A stretch of 64,000 bases of DNA, from assembly GCA_947095535.1 (NCBI GenBank), contig OX352774.1:260869843-260933842 (forward strand). Reading direction: 5' to 3'. The notes under the pieces were generated by a model. It was not told where the DNA came from. It did no database searches and saw only the letters and a list, made by a program, of their open reading frames with translations. This DNA is from Poecilobothrus nobilitatus (Eukaryota; Arthropoda; Insecta; Diptera; Dolichopodidae). The position numbers and the translations under genes are program-made. Every line of letters begins with the position of its first letter. The stretch's first letter is position 1. Positions 23,762 to 37,059 of the stretch are shown piece after piece.

Positions 23762-25960
23762 AAATTTATGGTAAGTATGTACTTAAAAAATTAAAATCAT
23801 CAATATTATATTTTCACATGTGTGTTCTTAACTATATAGGATTATAAATAAATAAATAAAATAAATTTTTTCTGTTAACTACATTGTAACTCCAAAACTT
23901 AAAACTCAGTATATGGAGACAATATTTGCAATGTATATCTGACATTTATTTTGTTTTATATACTCATATATAATGACAAATTATGCAATATCAATTTGCA
24001 TTTTGTAAAATCATATTTTATTTTTAAATCTATTTAGAGTCACCTCCATGACATTGCTCAGCATATCATGTATTACAAGTTGCTTTACATAATTTTTAGT
24101 ACATAAATAAATATTAGCAAAAATAATTTTAATTTCCTTCTTTTTTTCTACAAAAATATTACAAATGACGTAAGAATATGACATTTTAAGAAGAGATTGT
24201 GTACATTAATTTTTTCTTTTTTTTTTCTTTTTTGGCAACTAAAAATATTTCTTCTTTTACTTATTTGCAATCATTTTTTTATTTTTATTTCAATTTTGGT
24301 TTTTTTTTTTTTTTTTTGCGGAAATTGAAGAAATGTTTAACAGAAAAACGGAACTTCTCAAAATTAAATAACAGAAAGTTGAAATGGAATAGAATTTTTT
24401 TTTTAAACAGAAAAACAAAAATATAATATTAGCAATAAATATTCAAAATATAGTCATATAATATATACTTACATTACATTATATATGTATGCCATTTTAT
24501 TTAATTAATTTGAAAATAATCAATAAAAAAAAGTATACATAACTGGATGCATTCGAAAGGCTAGAATATTCAATAGCGAAGCAAACGTTACAAAATTGAG
24601 TTCACAAGGTAAAAAAAAAAAATGGCGATCATTCAAATAATATGTGAAAAAGAGCAGTGACAAAATCACTTTTAGCTCAAGAAATTATAATATGATTGCA
24701 TAATAAAACATTTTTTAAAACAACAAAAGAAGGAAAAATTCTAAAAAAAACTTCCGCAAAAAATTGCTGAAGGAACTGATAGCAATTCCGAAAAAAAATT
24801 TTAAAAATAAATAAGATTGCATTTGATAACTATGTATATAATAGCTATATTATATGAGTATATACAACTACTTTTTCCAAATTTGTCATATTATTACACA
24901 AAACAGAACTATCGTCGTCATCTTTCTAATAGCATTCGTAAATCAGATATTATAAACGTAATTTAAAAATATACATTATAAAATGCAAAGATTATTTCCT
25001 ACATTCTCTAAAACTTTTAGTAACAATTGTGATGAAAAATCACCATATTTAAATTCTCGTAATTCCATATAGCTTTAATAGCTTTATCAGCTACATGGAA
25101 AACACAATTTCTAAAGGGATGCATTTCCAAAATGATAATATAAATCTTTAAATGTTTCAAATATTCTCAAGTCCACTTTTTTTGACTCTTCTCAGGAAAT
25201 CTAATTTAGTTAAAAAAAAATTGCTTTTACAAATAAATAAGCATTTTGTTTCAATTTTAATCTCTACGATAGATGAATTATCGAAAATTTTCAAAGATCA
25301 AAGTCCTAAAGTGTAAAAAAGTAACCATCATTTAAAATTTTAAATTAGTTATAATACCTTTTACACAAAGGACAATAAAAATTTTTTATCTAAAATAAGT
25401 TATATTAATTTAAAATAAATCTGACTCCTTCAAGTGTTTTTAGTTAAACAGGGGTCCAATTTTAATCTAGGGATTTTTTAAAATGTTTCTTATATATAAC
25501 AGTAATTTTAAATATTATCCATAGATAGAATAGTACAACATTAAAGAGTTCTTTTGTCATTTTTCAGTTATCTCAAGGAGTGTTGATATTAAGTCATACA
25601 AAAAGACTTTTCAGGCTTTACAAAAAACATGGTTTTAAATTATTTATTAAAATGAGGTAAAGATGGAATGATTTTTATTATCATTGTTTGCCTTTCTTTT
25701 GACAGAGTAAGCTACGCTTTTCTACTCCCAATTACACCAACCTTTAAGAAAGAGTAGATAGAAGTAAATATGGTTATGTTAAATTACCGTTCCATTTACC
25801 ATTTACCCAACTTCTCGTAACTATTTTTTTTGTGTAAAAAGGAACGCGAACAGTTTTATATTTTAAAAATATTAAAAATTTATATGACTGTATAATTTAA
25901 ATTTATTATATCCAATATAGTTTTGTAAAATTTAATTTAGTTAAATTTAAATATTTAACG

Positions 25961-26095
25961 GAACGTATGAAATATGTTGTAAACAGCGAGTTTCGAATCC
26001 TTCACACGTCGTAAGAATAAAAGCCTGAAAAGGAAAGACTGTGTAATATTCTTATCACATTTATGTGGCAGGAGAAATACACTAAAACAATTAGG
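25961..26095 (+). repeat. tRNA-derived SINE, family A, copy 4 (5' decayed)
   Basis: The B-box GAGTTTCGAATCC at about 25989, CACGTCGTAAGAATAA, AAAGACTGTGTAATATTC and CACATTTATGTGGCAG match the body of family A. The A-box half of the head is lost or strongly mutated. Confidence 0.68.
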
Positions 26096-29000
26096 TAAAT
26101 TGTTTTAGTTTTACAAAAAGGTTATATAGAAATACAACTCCACTGCATCTCACATTAAAAAAAAATCTACACGTATAATTTACCTTGGAATATTGTTTGT
26201 AAAATTTTTTAAATTTCTTAAATATTTCGAATCACTTCTTTTAACAAGAAAATATTTTATACAAAGAGTTGTTAACAACAAATTAACATTTTCTTATATA
26301 CAAATTAATTGTTCTATATTTTATGCTAATTTTCCTACAATAATTGCATGTTATTTGACGCAAGTCAACTATATATGGCATCACTTAAAGTTTTGCATTA
26401 TAAGTGATGCATTTATCAAGTGTAGTGATGTGAAATTTTAATTTCGTTTTAACTTTTCTTGTATATTTGTTTTTTTTTTTTTGTTTCTTTTTTCTTTAAT
26501 TCATATGGAAATTAGGATAACACCCTGTTGTTAACATTTACAGTGGCTTCAAGTAGTCAACATTAACGAACCGGTAATTTGAAAGAATAAATTATGCAAT
26601 TCATTATCTTTTTTTTGTTTTTTATTTTTTTTTTTTGTTTTTTTTTTTTATTTTTTGTTAATTTTTTTACAGTGAAATTCTTAAATACCGTAATATATAA
26701 CATTATAATTATATTAAAAAAATAATGTTTTTGTTTTTGTTTTGCATTCATCAAAATGAAATTGCGATTTTTTATTTATTTTATTTTTTGTATAGGTAAA
26801 TAACGCCAAAAAAACAAAAATAAAATCAAAACTTAACTATATACACTTTATTGTGACGCTTGAATGAAATGTGAATGAATTTCTTTAATGAATGAAAATT
26901 TAATTTATTTTTTGTCTTATTTTAATGTTTTGTTATAGAGGGAAAAACTTATGAAAAATACTCGTGCCAAAATTTATTGAATAATTCGAAATTTTTTGTT
27001 TTGGTTTTTTTCGTATATGTAGTTTTTATTTTTTGATTTTTATCCAAAAAAAAAAAAAAAAAAAGAAAAACTTAATATAAGTACTACATAGTCATTTAAA
27101 TGACTTTATACTGTATTTGATGTAAACGTACCAAAAAATTGTTTTAAAATATTCTAAAGGTTTTTAATTATTTATTTCTATTCCAGCCGTTTATACAATT
27201 TATTATTATGTAATATATACACTTAATTATAAAAATAGAATTCTGATGACAAACGGCGACGGAACAATTTTTCAACAACAAAGTTGCTTTTACGAAATTG
27301 TCTTAATTTTAGGCAGTGTCATATAATATACATGTGCAATTAAGTATATCGCCAAAAACTACAAGTTATTATATTTGTTTTCACAATTCTTTTTTATCTT
27401 TAGAATTTTTTTATGAAGTTCTCAAATACTTTATTCTTAGAACTTCCACTAGAATCCTAGTTGTATCGTATACTTACGCATTTTTAAATGAATTGGTTCC
27501 AAAAATATTCTAGTACACTGTAATTGTTACCTAATATCATGTAATATTACATAAATTACTTCTAATACATTTCTATTATACATACATATTTTAAAATTTT
27601 CTACTGTGAGTTATAAGGTAGCAATTTAAATTTTTCGTTCATATTGAATAATTAATAATTTTATTCTTCTAAATATTTCAAAACATTTCTGCATACTTAG
27701 GTTGCTTTTACTTAAGAAATGAGGCTATTACTTTTATTTAACAGTCGGCAATCATTTTTGTAATTTTTTTATTTTTTTAACTGGATCAATGGAAACATTC
27801 CTCTCAAGGGACAATAATCCAAAGATTTAGTGAGAAAAATTTGTGTAAATGTTGCGAACTATCAGTTTCACGGAAAGAATAGCTTTACGTTCTGTAAAAG
27901 TGTTTAATAGTTTTCAGATGATAAATAAATTACTGAAGCCGCTAACAATTTACAATTCTCTAGGCATAGTAAACTTAACTGATTATTTTGACCAAATTAC
28001 AAAAGTAATACTACAATTCACTTTTAAAATTTTTAGTGTCATTTTAACAACATATTTTATTTAGTCAATATAAAAGTACATAAAAAAAAAAAAAAAAATT
28101 TTTTTAAATCAAAAATAAATGCAATTAAAAAAAAAACAATTGTCAAGAACACAAAGAAAATACATAAAACCAAAATAACGATTGCCAGTCAAAAAAACGC
28201 ATTGTTAATATTTTTAATGCTTTTCTTTGCTAATTAGATATCACATCAGACACAAAAAGTCATTGTTAAGTTTATTAATTTATTTATTTTATGTTTATTT
28301 TTATTTTTAAATTTAATTTTAATTTTAATTTTTTTTTTTTTACTATATAATTTTTCACTTAATTTTTTCGTATTTTTTTTTTTTTTTCTACTTTTCTTTT
28401 TTTCTATTTCGTTAATTTTTGGCGCAGCATTCCGTTGCAAAAAGTTAGCCTCGCGTGCACAAACTCATAAAAATCAATTCAATTTTGATTTTAGCAATTA
28501 AAAGACTCTTTAGGTTTATGATGAGTAATTTGCAATTATTTTGTAATTCTTTAAATTCATTAACAGTGTACGGATTCTATTGTGTTACTATAAAAGATTA
28601 TAAATTTATAGTAGTGGATATGAGTTTAATGAAAGTTACAAAACAGTCTTAACATTCGGATCTATTTACGTATCAAATTTGTTCCCTTGACTATAAACAT
28701 CTTTAATTTGAATATTCACGCTTCAATAATGAGGATTATGATAAGCTCAGAATCAATTTATTTTTGTTCTAATGGACATGAAAAACCGTTTTCTTAAGTA
28801 AAAAGTTGATTTTCTATTCACTATACTATCTATCTATCTAGTTACATTTACATTATTTTGTAATTTTCTTTTTTCGTTTTATTCACTGTTTTGTTTTTTG
28901 TCTATTTTTTGTTTTTTTTTTTTTTTGATCATTTGATCTTCATTTTCTATAAATTTTATTTTTAATTAAGCCATATAGAATTTATATTTTTGCTGTTGTT

Positions 29001-30059
29001 TCTATTAAAATATTCTTTTGCCAAACATATGGTTCATTAAGACAATTGTATTTAAATCAATATAAATTTTTTCAAGGATTAAAATTGATAGTTCCTGTTG
29101 TTAGGTTTTGAAGTGATGATTTGCAATTTGATAAATTATATCTAATAAAGTTCAATAGTTAGTACAAAATTTCTTAAAGAAAAAATATTTACGAGGTTTT
29201 TAATATATTTGTTTTTTTTTTTTTTGTATTTAATTATAACATCAGTAGATACTAATTATAACATAGTAGATACAAAAAAAAATTTTTTTGAACTTTTCAC
29301 TTATTTGAGAAGAAAAATATAATTCATTGAAAAAAACTAAAATATTTTACTTGTATTATAATAAACATGAAGAACCAATTTAAAAGTTTTTTTTTTTTAA
29401 TTTGTATAATAAGTTGAATAACATACCAATCTCAAGAGATGGAGCTAAGGTGGAATTTTCTTTCATTTTCTTTTCTCACTTACTTCACCAAAAATATATT
29501 CGTTTTCATGGGGTTACACTTAGAAAAATGTTTTCTTAGAGCTGTAACAATTTAAAATTGCTGCGGCTACCGTGTGTTATTTAATTTATTATTTAAAAAA
29601 ATATTTGACTTATTTTGATTAATCTATTGATGAGAAAACCGATTTTATGAAACAATTGATTACTTATAGAAATATATACATACATACATACTTTAAATAA
29701 CAATATAATATGCACAAACACATGAATTACAGGAAAATTAATGAAGAATCTTTACAGATCTATAAACACGTTTTTAGATCTATAGAGTGATCGTAGACAC
29801 AAACATTTCTCTACTTCAAAGTGTTTACACGGTAGCAAAATGTTTAACAAAAAATAATAGAGACGATGTAGGACTTAGCTGTAAAACTTTAACGAGATTT
29901 TTATCTGCACTGTGCCATTTTTGTGTTATTTATTAGCTTTATATTGAAAAATATAATATTGTATAAAATTAAAAAGGATTATCAAACATTCGTGAAATAA
30001 TAAATTACTCCAACCCCATGAAAAACTCATCGTAACCCCATTCTCTAAGCATTTGTATT

Positions 30060-30185
30060 AAATTGGTTTATACTAAAGTCAGGCTCTGAAGAAAATGGTT
30101 TTCATTAGTTAAAGTCCAACACTATACCAAACAACTTCATATTTCTTCTTTTCCTCTTGATAATTTTCCATGTTTTCCATTGAAA
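30060..30185 (-). repeat. Dispersed repeat family E, copy 2
   Basis: The minus strand reads ATGGAAAATTATCAAGAGG, AGAAGAAAT and TATAGTGTTGGACTTTAAC, paralleling the copy at 19.7 kb. Confidence 0.42.
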
Positions 30186-33100
30186 CTTGCAAAATTAAAA
30201 GAAAAATTTTGAAACAACTTCTTAGGACAACTTTATATATTTTTTTTTTCATGTGGGTGATTTTATTTATATAAAAAAAACTTATTTAAAATTTTCTTAG
30301 CTTAAAAAATTTTATGATTTTTTTCTATAATTATTAATTGATTATTAATTGTAAGTTTTTAGAAACGGTTCATATCATTTAAGGTTTATTGGGAGAAATT
30401 ATATAATATCAATTGGGGGAAACTACAGTTCTTATATTATACCTAAGATCAAAAATTCATAAAAAAAAACACACACGCTATAACTGTTATACTATTATCA
30501 TATTGTAAAAATATAGCTACCAAAGGTAATATAATGCTAAAATAAAAATAACACCAAAAGTAACGATCAACTAAATACTGAAAATAAACAGCTTTCATAT
30601 GCATTTAAAATTAAAAAAGTTTTTCTATTTAAAACATAATACATATACACATATTAGGATATATGTACTATATGCACTATATGCATAGTTTTTCAAACAA
30701 ATTAATATTAAATTATCTTATAGTTAAAAAGTAATAACCAAATTAACTGTTAAAATATTTTGCTTCCAACACTAAATTACAACTCTTTGATATATGTATA
30801 TATATTTCTTTTTACTGTAAAATAACAATATTTTATTTAAATACATATTTACAAATTAATATTTATGTATATACGCAAAAAAAAGAAAAAAAAAAGGAAT
30901 TGTAAAATATTAAACTAATGCAAAAATACCTAATTTGTTCCTGTTCAAATTAAGTATGAAATAACCAGAAAAATAATGGTAAAATGGTATATAAAAACAA
31001 CAACAATAACTTCCAGTTTATTATCTTTAAATAATTGATGTGTGCTGGAAAAAAAAAATTTAGTTAACTTGTTATGAGAACAATAGAATCTATAGATAAA
31101 ATAAACAATATAATACCATTAACCATAAGTCATAACATATCATAGAAATACCTTTACTGTATTTTATTTTATTTTTTTTTTTTGGTTTTGTTTAACATCT
31201 AAAACAAAAATTTGAAACCTGGATCTAATTGAATTTTATTTTGTTTCATTCATTTCAGTGCTTTTCAATTTTCCCACAGATCATTTTTTGTTAGTTCTCT
31301 CATTCTTCTTTTTACTAAACATTAAAAAAAAAAAAAAAAAAAACTTGACATTCTTTTAAAATAACAAGAAGAGAAAACTAGATATGAGAAGAATCAATAA
31401 ATGGTGCTCGCATGCAACGCACGTCTATTTGCATTTCCACCTCATTTTTTTTTTTTTTTTTTGTTTTTATTTTGTTGTCTTTGCATAAGTTCAATTTTTG
31501 TTTTTCCTTTTACTATCTACCCTATAACCTGAATATCTATTTTGTATTCTTAATCTAGTCACACAAAACAAGCCAAAAAAAAATAAAAAAACAAAATTAT
31601 TCTAAAATATCTCATCAAGTATCTTATGTGTGTAATTCATGTACCATAAACGCACGTTAAGTAAACTTCCTATGAAATTTTTTTTTTTTTTTTGTTTAAC
31701 AATCTTTTGACATTTTAATGTAAGATAAAATAGTTAGACAGAATTAACAAACTGTAAATGTTTTTATTTTTGTTGTTGTTGTTGTTGCACAAATCTTCAT
31801 TATCTTTAAGGTGTAATCACTTACTAATCAAGTTCACAGAGACAAGATATACTAATAAAACTCATACATAAAAGAAGGAACAAAATCAAAAAAATAAAAT
31901 TCAAATATTAAAGAACCCGTAAAATTGTACGTGCGTATATACATATATCTCATTTGAACGTAAAATGATGAAATCCCAATTGTCATGTTATATGTAAAAA
32001 AAAAAAAAAAAAAACAAAAAAAAAAGATATTGCGATCTCAATTTGTAACTACTTTTTATGTACTTATGTACCATTGACTATAAATTATAGACTTGAAATG
32101 ACTTATAGCGAAAAAAAAAAACAAAAACAACTAAAAAATTTCGTCAAAAACTCGTAAATGTCAACAAACTGTCCGATTGTTATCTTAGTAATATCACATC
32201 ATACCTATATTATATTATAGAGTAAATTTTTCTTTTACATATTATATACATATACATTTTATATTCATATCTATAAGATACATTTTCTATCTATATATGT
32301 ATATATGTATATAAGAATTTTTTTTTCTTTTTATTAAAATTTAATGTAAATTTTATTTTTTTTTAGTTTAAAAGTGAGATAAAACAAAATTTTCTAGAAT
32401 TAATGTAATGTACCTTATATGTACCTAATATATTACCATCTTACCTAAATAAAAAAAAAAACCTTTTATACAAAAATAAATAAAAAAAAAATTCAAAATT
32501 AAAATGAATGTAAAAGAAAAAGAGAAATTTAAACTCAATTAATATTAAATCAACTATGATAACTATAAGTAAATTGTCAATGAAAATATATATTTTATAT
32601 TTACTTTCATTATATGGATATTAAAACAATTAGATATTCATACCAACAAACAAATATTTCCAAAAAAAAATAAATAGATTTTAAATTTTAAGAATAATTA
32701 AAAGCTTCCTTTTATAAAAAAATAAAGTTTTTCCTTCCTTGCCTTTCTATACAATTTAATTTTTTTTTTGTATCTTAAAACCATTTTCTCCTATAAACTT
32801 CTAAGGCACTACTTAATCTCTAAGCGTTCATGTCATCTCATACAAATTAAAAACATGCTACAGACTGCTACATACATATAAAAATTATTTAAGAAAAACA
32901 GATATACGTAATTATATATTATATAGAAAACAGATATTTGTAATTAATTATTTTGGCTATACGAAGGAAAATGTTATATAGCTCAGAATAATAAAAATCT
33001 GATATAAGATGATGAGACGAAATGACTATTGATTTTCAAATGATTCAAATTCATACTTTAAGAGAAACCAAAAATGTATTGGATTGCAACAGATCTATAC

Positions 33101-33508
33101 ATTATTCCATATAAATAATAACATAAATTTTAAATCACTTTTAATATTTTTGTTAATTATAAGACAAAATGGATTTCAATTTTTAAAAAATCAAAAAAAA
33201 AAAAAAAACTTAACTTTTAAAATATTTTTTAATTATGGTTTTAATTTAAATTTTTGTTAAACAAAATAACAACTTATTTTTAAACAAGCGTAATTAAACT
33301 TAAATCTTTTGGGTTCAAATGGGTTCAAATTAAATCCGAAAGACAACAAAATACATAACAACTAATAGCTAAAAAATTTACGCGTATATATATATATATA
33401 TTTTTTTTTGTTAAAAGGTTAAAATTGCGAAATATTATTGATTATATGTATTAAAACACAAGTAGTTTTTTTCTTTTTTGTTTTTGCTTTTTTTCAAATA
33501 ATTCTTAC

Positions 33509-33573
33509 CTTCCAATTCCTGATAATGGCATTAGAACAAATGCGAAAAACCCAAAAATAATTAATAATTTCAT
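33509..33573 (-). CDS. Wnt6: Wnt6 exon 1: signal peptide
   Basis: First coding exon of the Wnt gene whose next exons lie at 1461-659. The minus strand reads ATG at 33573 and 21 codons (MKLLIIFGFFAFVLMPLSGI then G), followed by AG and a consensus donor GTAAGAA at 33508. The peptide is a classic secretory signal: a basic residue at position 2, then a hydrophobic core of about 15 residues. It was too short to be found as an ORF. The exon ends two bases into a codon, and exon 2 opens with the one missing base, giving AGA (Arg22). The joined protein then reads on into the mature Wnt N-terminus. Secretion into the ER is expected, because all Wnt ligands are exported and lipidated there. The assignment to this gene rests on phase, strand, donor quality and signal-peptide character. 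A transcript would be needed to prove the 32-kb junction. Confidence 0.8.
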
Positions 33574-36249
33574 TATTTTAAAATTTTATTAAGAATACTT
33601 AAAAAAAGAATCAAAACAATTAACAAAAAAAAAAAACAATTAAACAATTTTTTTTTTTTTTTGCATGAACTATATAACTACTTTTATGTTGTATATAATA
33701 AATATATAAACAGTTTTTTTTTTTTTTAATAATTTGTTGCAGTAAAGCAGACTTTATTGATAAAAATTTGTTATAATTGAAAAGTATTAATTATATTTTT
33801 CCTTAAATTTTCTTTTTTATTCATTAACTTAATTAACATTATTCTTTTAATGATATAAAAATTATATTCTTCACTTGTTTTTGAATTTTTGTATTTTTCA
33901 AATTCATTATTAAACAATAAAATCAAAACTTTGTTTTTAAAAAAGACACAAAGACAAAAAAAATTATTAAAAATCACACATTAAAAATTATTTTTTATTC
34001 TTTTTAATTAAATAAAAGACTTAAACAATAAAAGGTGTAACAATTTTCACAAAAAAAAAAAAAAAAAAAAAAAAACCAAACTAAAAATTCAAGAAATCTT
34101 TTCACAAGAAACGCGAAAAAAATAAATTCACAAAATTCTTTCTAATAATTTGAACAATTTCTTCACTAATTACAAGTAAAACTGCCGAAAGCTATTTTAA
34201 CTAAAAATCACTTATGTTCATCATTAAATTTTTTTTTTTTTTTCTTTTTTTTTTTTTGAATTCAACAAAATATTTTTGCAATGGTAATATAAATCAAAGG
34301 TAAAGCTTTCCCTTTTATTCACTACTACATACAAATCCAGTATTATATTTATAATTTAATGTGTATATATGTACATATATAACATATTATATTATGTAGA
34401 TCCAACCACAACAGATAATGTACCTGTACCTGTCCTGTTTTATACAAAACAAAAACAAAACCAAAAACAAAAAAAACAAAAAACAAAAACGGAATAAGAA
34501 ATAAATAATAATAAAAACAATAAAATAAAAAAAAAAAAAACAAAAACAAATTAAATAAAATAAAATCCACAACAATGCGAAATAAAAACAACAAGAATAT
34601 AAAATCGCGAAATTTGCGCTAATTTTCTGCGAATGATTTTTTCACTTCTACGGTCAAACAACTAATATTATTTTCTTCAATATTTTCTTTTACTTTTTTT
34701 TTTCCTTGTTTTTGTTTTTTTTTTGATTTTTTTTTTTCTTTTTTCAATTAATTTTTCGTATATTGTGGGAAACTAACTAATAGTGGCTGAATAAAGAGTG
34801 AGTGCCTGTTACGACTTAACTCTATGTAAAGTTTTTAGTTCAGTTTTTTTTTTTTTTTTTTTTGTTAGTCCCTTTCAGATAAAACAAATAAAAAAATAAA
34901 ATAAATAAATTCTAAAAAACGCAAAATAAAATAAAACACACAACTAACTTATACGTTAACAAAAGCAAAAATCTTTTGGATATAATATCAACGCGTTTAA
35001 CGTTTTTTTTTTTTCTTTTTTGCTTATTTTTATTTTTTGCGTTTCACATTTCAACTAAAAAAAAAAAAAACCAAATTTCAAGAAGAAACTGATGAAAAAA
35101 ATCAAATAAGAATATTATAAAAATTCAATTCGACGGGCCGCCAAACTTTTAAATACGCTTTACATAAAAACAAAAAAAAAAAACTAACAAAAAAATTAAA
35201 CAGATAAAACAAAAAAAAAAAAAAACAAGAAAATACACCAAAAACTACTCCGAATGTGATGTGCTTTCTATATGTGTACCTGGCGTTCTGTTCAGAAAAT
35301 TACTAAAACACTCATTTTTCTTATAATTTTTTTTTTATTTTTTGTTCTGTTTATGTCGTTTTTTTTTAATTTTTTTTTTTTTGTTCCCCATCCATACGAA
35401 CTTAAATGAATTCGTCGTTATTTTAGCCATCATTAATTTTTGTTTTTTTTTTAAATATTTTGTTTACATATTCTAAAATTATGTTAAACCAACTCATTAA
35501 GTAATATCACTTTTCGCTTACACAGTCGTCATCTCTTTTACGTTTCTACCCTTTTCTACCGCCACCTTTACTTTACTTTACTTTACTTTATTTCCTGCTC
35601 CCCACCACCCACTGATTTTATCTTTATTTAACTGATTCATTTGCAATACATTAAATTCCTAGTTCTCGCGAGCGAATTATGCTTATCCATGCGCATTCAA
35701 TTACAAAAAAAAAAAAAAAATACAAAAACAATCAAACAAACATACAACACACAAAATAAGATCGAAACAAAACAAAAAAGAAAAAAAAAAAGCACATTTT
35801 ACCTGTTCAGGTGCAAGTGCAATGCTATTATAATATATTATATTTTAAATGATATGAAAATTTATCTAGGTTCAATCATAAATCTTGTACACATAAGTCT
35901 TTTAATTCACACCAAACAAATATCAAAAAAAAAAAAAAAAAAAAAACTAAATAAAGAAAAAAGGAAATTGTGCATTAAAACTTTGTTCTACTCGTTTAAA
36001 TTTAAAATGAAAATTATCTTTTTGAAATTTATCCTAAATTAAATTACGTCCACAAAAATAAAAAATTAATTCTCTTTGTACATTTTCTAATTTTCCTATA
36101 TAAATTTCTATAAAATAATCAATGATCGCAAATACAATTTTCAATTACAACTACTTTCCGCCAAATTTTCAAAGTTATAAAAATTACATATAAAAGTTAA
36201 ATTAATTTTTTAATATTTTTTTTTTTTAGTTTTGTGTGTGGAGGAGTAT
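33574..36249 (-). promoter_or_regulatory. Wnt6 5' leader and promoter region (not resolved)
   Basis: This is the stretch directly upstream of the Wnt6 start codon. It is dominated by A and T runs such as those near 34050-34075 and 34840-34863. A less AT-rich block at about 35510-35700 holds a pyrimidine-rich segment and a short ACTTT tandem repeat (about 35570-35590). The transcription start should lie here or further right, but no convincing TATA/initiator pair was seen. No other gene was recognised. Confidence 0.35.
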
Positions 36250-36379
36250 AAATGTTAAATGGCTGTAAATGTCAAAAGGAGGAATTATTCTTACGACGTG
36301 TGTGCGATTCGAAATTACACTTTATCGGTGCCTACAGCGTATTTTATACGCTCTTACCTATTAGGCCACCAAAGCCCTA
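36250..36379 (-). repeat. tRNA-derived SINE, family A, copy 5 (3' truncated)
   Basis: The plus strand shows GGCTGTAAATGTCAAAAGG, TGTGTGCGATTCGAAATTAC (mutated B-box complement), CAGCGTATTTTATACGCTC and TTACCTATTAGGCCACC (A-box complement). The distal tail found in copies 2 and 3 is missing. It lies about 160 bp from the 3' end of a LINE fragment. Confidence 0.78.
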
Positions 36380-36539
36380 TGGAAGTTATCATATTTATTT
36401 ACATTTTGTTCAAGATTTAGTTCAATGCTTTCAGAATAAAGCTATAAACGGTACTATATAGATTATAGAAAATACTTAAATTTCGAAAGAATTACTGTTT
36501 TTCTTTAAATCTTATCAGTAACCTCCAAAAATTTATAGT

Positions 36540-37055
36540 TTCTGGTTGGTTGGTTGGTGTGAGTGGCTGACCACCGCCGCTCCTGGCAGTGACCCCAATT
36601 AGCGCGTTAGCACCGTTTTGCTACTACTTCCGTGACCACAAGGCGTATAATAGGGCTATATTAGTTTAATTTTAGATCCATTTCGTTGCGTTAAGAAACC
36701 TTACCATTTCTGTAGGTTGCTTAACCGCTAGTTCACTAAGATCGTTGAATTGATCGCTACCCAGAATTGCTGTTCTGGTCCTCGCCAGCGCTGGGCACTT
36801 ACAGGTGAAGTGTGTAATGAATTCTTTCTCATTCTGTTCACCACAGCTGCGGCATGATGAATTGAATAGAATACCTATTCTGGCCGCATGTTCACCAAGT
36901 GGCCAGTGGCCCGTGATCACACCTATTGTTCTGGCTATGTTCCGTCGGGATAGCTTCAATAGATTTTCGGTTCTTTTTTTATCACACGATGGCCAGACTT
37001 TCCTGGCCGTACAACATGTGGCTAGTTCGTTCCACCTTCTATTTGCTAAAAACAA
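36540..37055 (-). pseudogene. LINE ORF2 fragment: RNase H end and CCHC tail, with 3' UTR
   Basis: An open frame of 127 codons (37055-36672) lacks an ATG and is the 3' end of a 5'-truncated non-LTR retrotransposon. It contains KRTENLLKLSRRNIARTIG, VITGHWPLGEHAARIG and a CCHC zinc motif in SCRSCGEQ...ITHFTCKCPALA, followed by ILGS. This order is typical of the region after the RNase H domain in I/R1/LOA-type ORF2 proteins. The element is clearly richer in G and C than its surroundings and its frame is intact, so it is younger than the other LINE fossils. The untranslated tail ends in a short CCAA repeat at about 36543-36554 on the minus strand. Confidence 0.82.
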
Positions 37056-37059
37056 AAAG

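Larger units (their letters stand above)
23770..33500. other. AT-rich intron DNA with sparse repeats
   Basis: This is the 5' third of Wnt6 intron 1. Apart from SINE A copy 4 and family E copy 2 it shows only simple repeats, for example GTT units at about 31770-31788 and many A or T runs. The short frames are low-complexity Lys/Asn or Phe/Ile runs. Confidence 0.5.
1462..33508 (-). other. Wnt6 intron 1 (about 32 kb)
   Basis: This intron separates the signal-peptide exon from exon 2, with donor GTAAGAA at 33508 and acceptor TTTCAG at 1462. It is filled with AT-rich sequence and the repeats listed separately: SINE A and B copies, a LINE fossil at 9.2-9.8 kb, a MITE-like element at 23.6 kb and family C repeats. 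No host exon was recognised inside it. Large first introns of Wnt genes often hold enhancers, but none can be assigned from this sequence alone. Confidence 0.72.

Noticed and set aside
34349..34594. Phe/Leu-rich minus-strand frames as membrane proteins
   Set aside because: They are translations of A-rich low-complexity DNA in the Wnt6 upstream region and show no family features.
35641..36042. 133-codon plus-strand frame
   Set aside because: Most of it is Lys/Asn from A runs, with no domain and no splice or start support.
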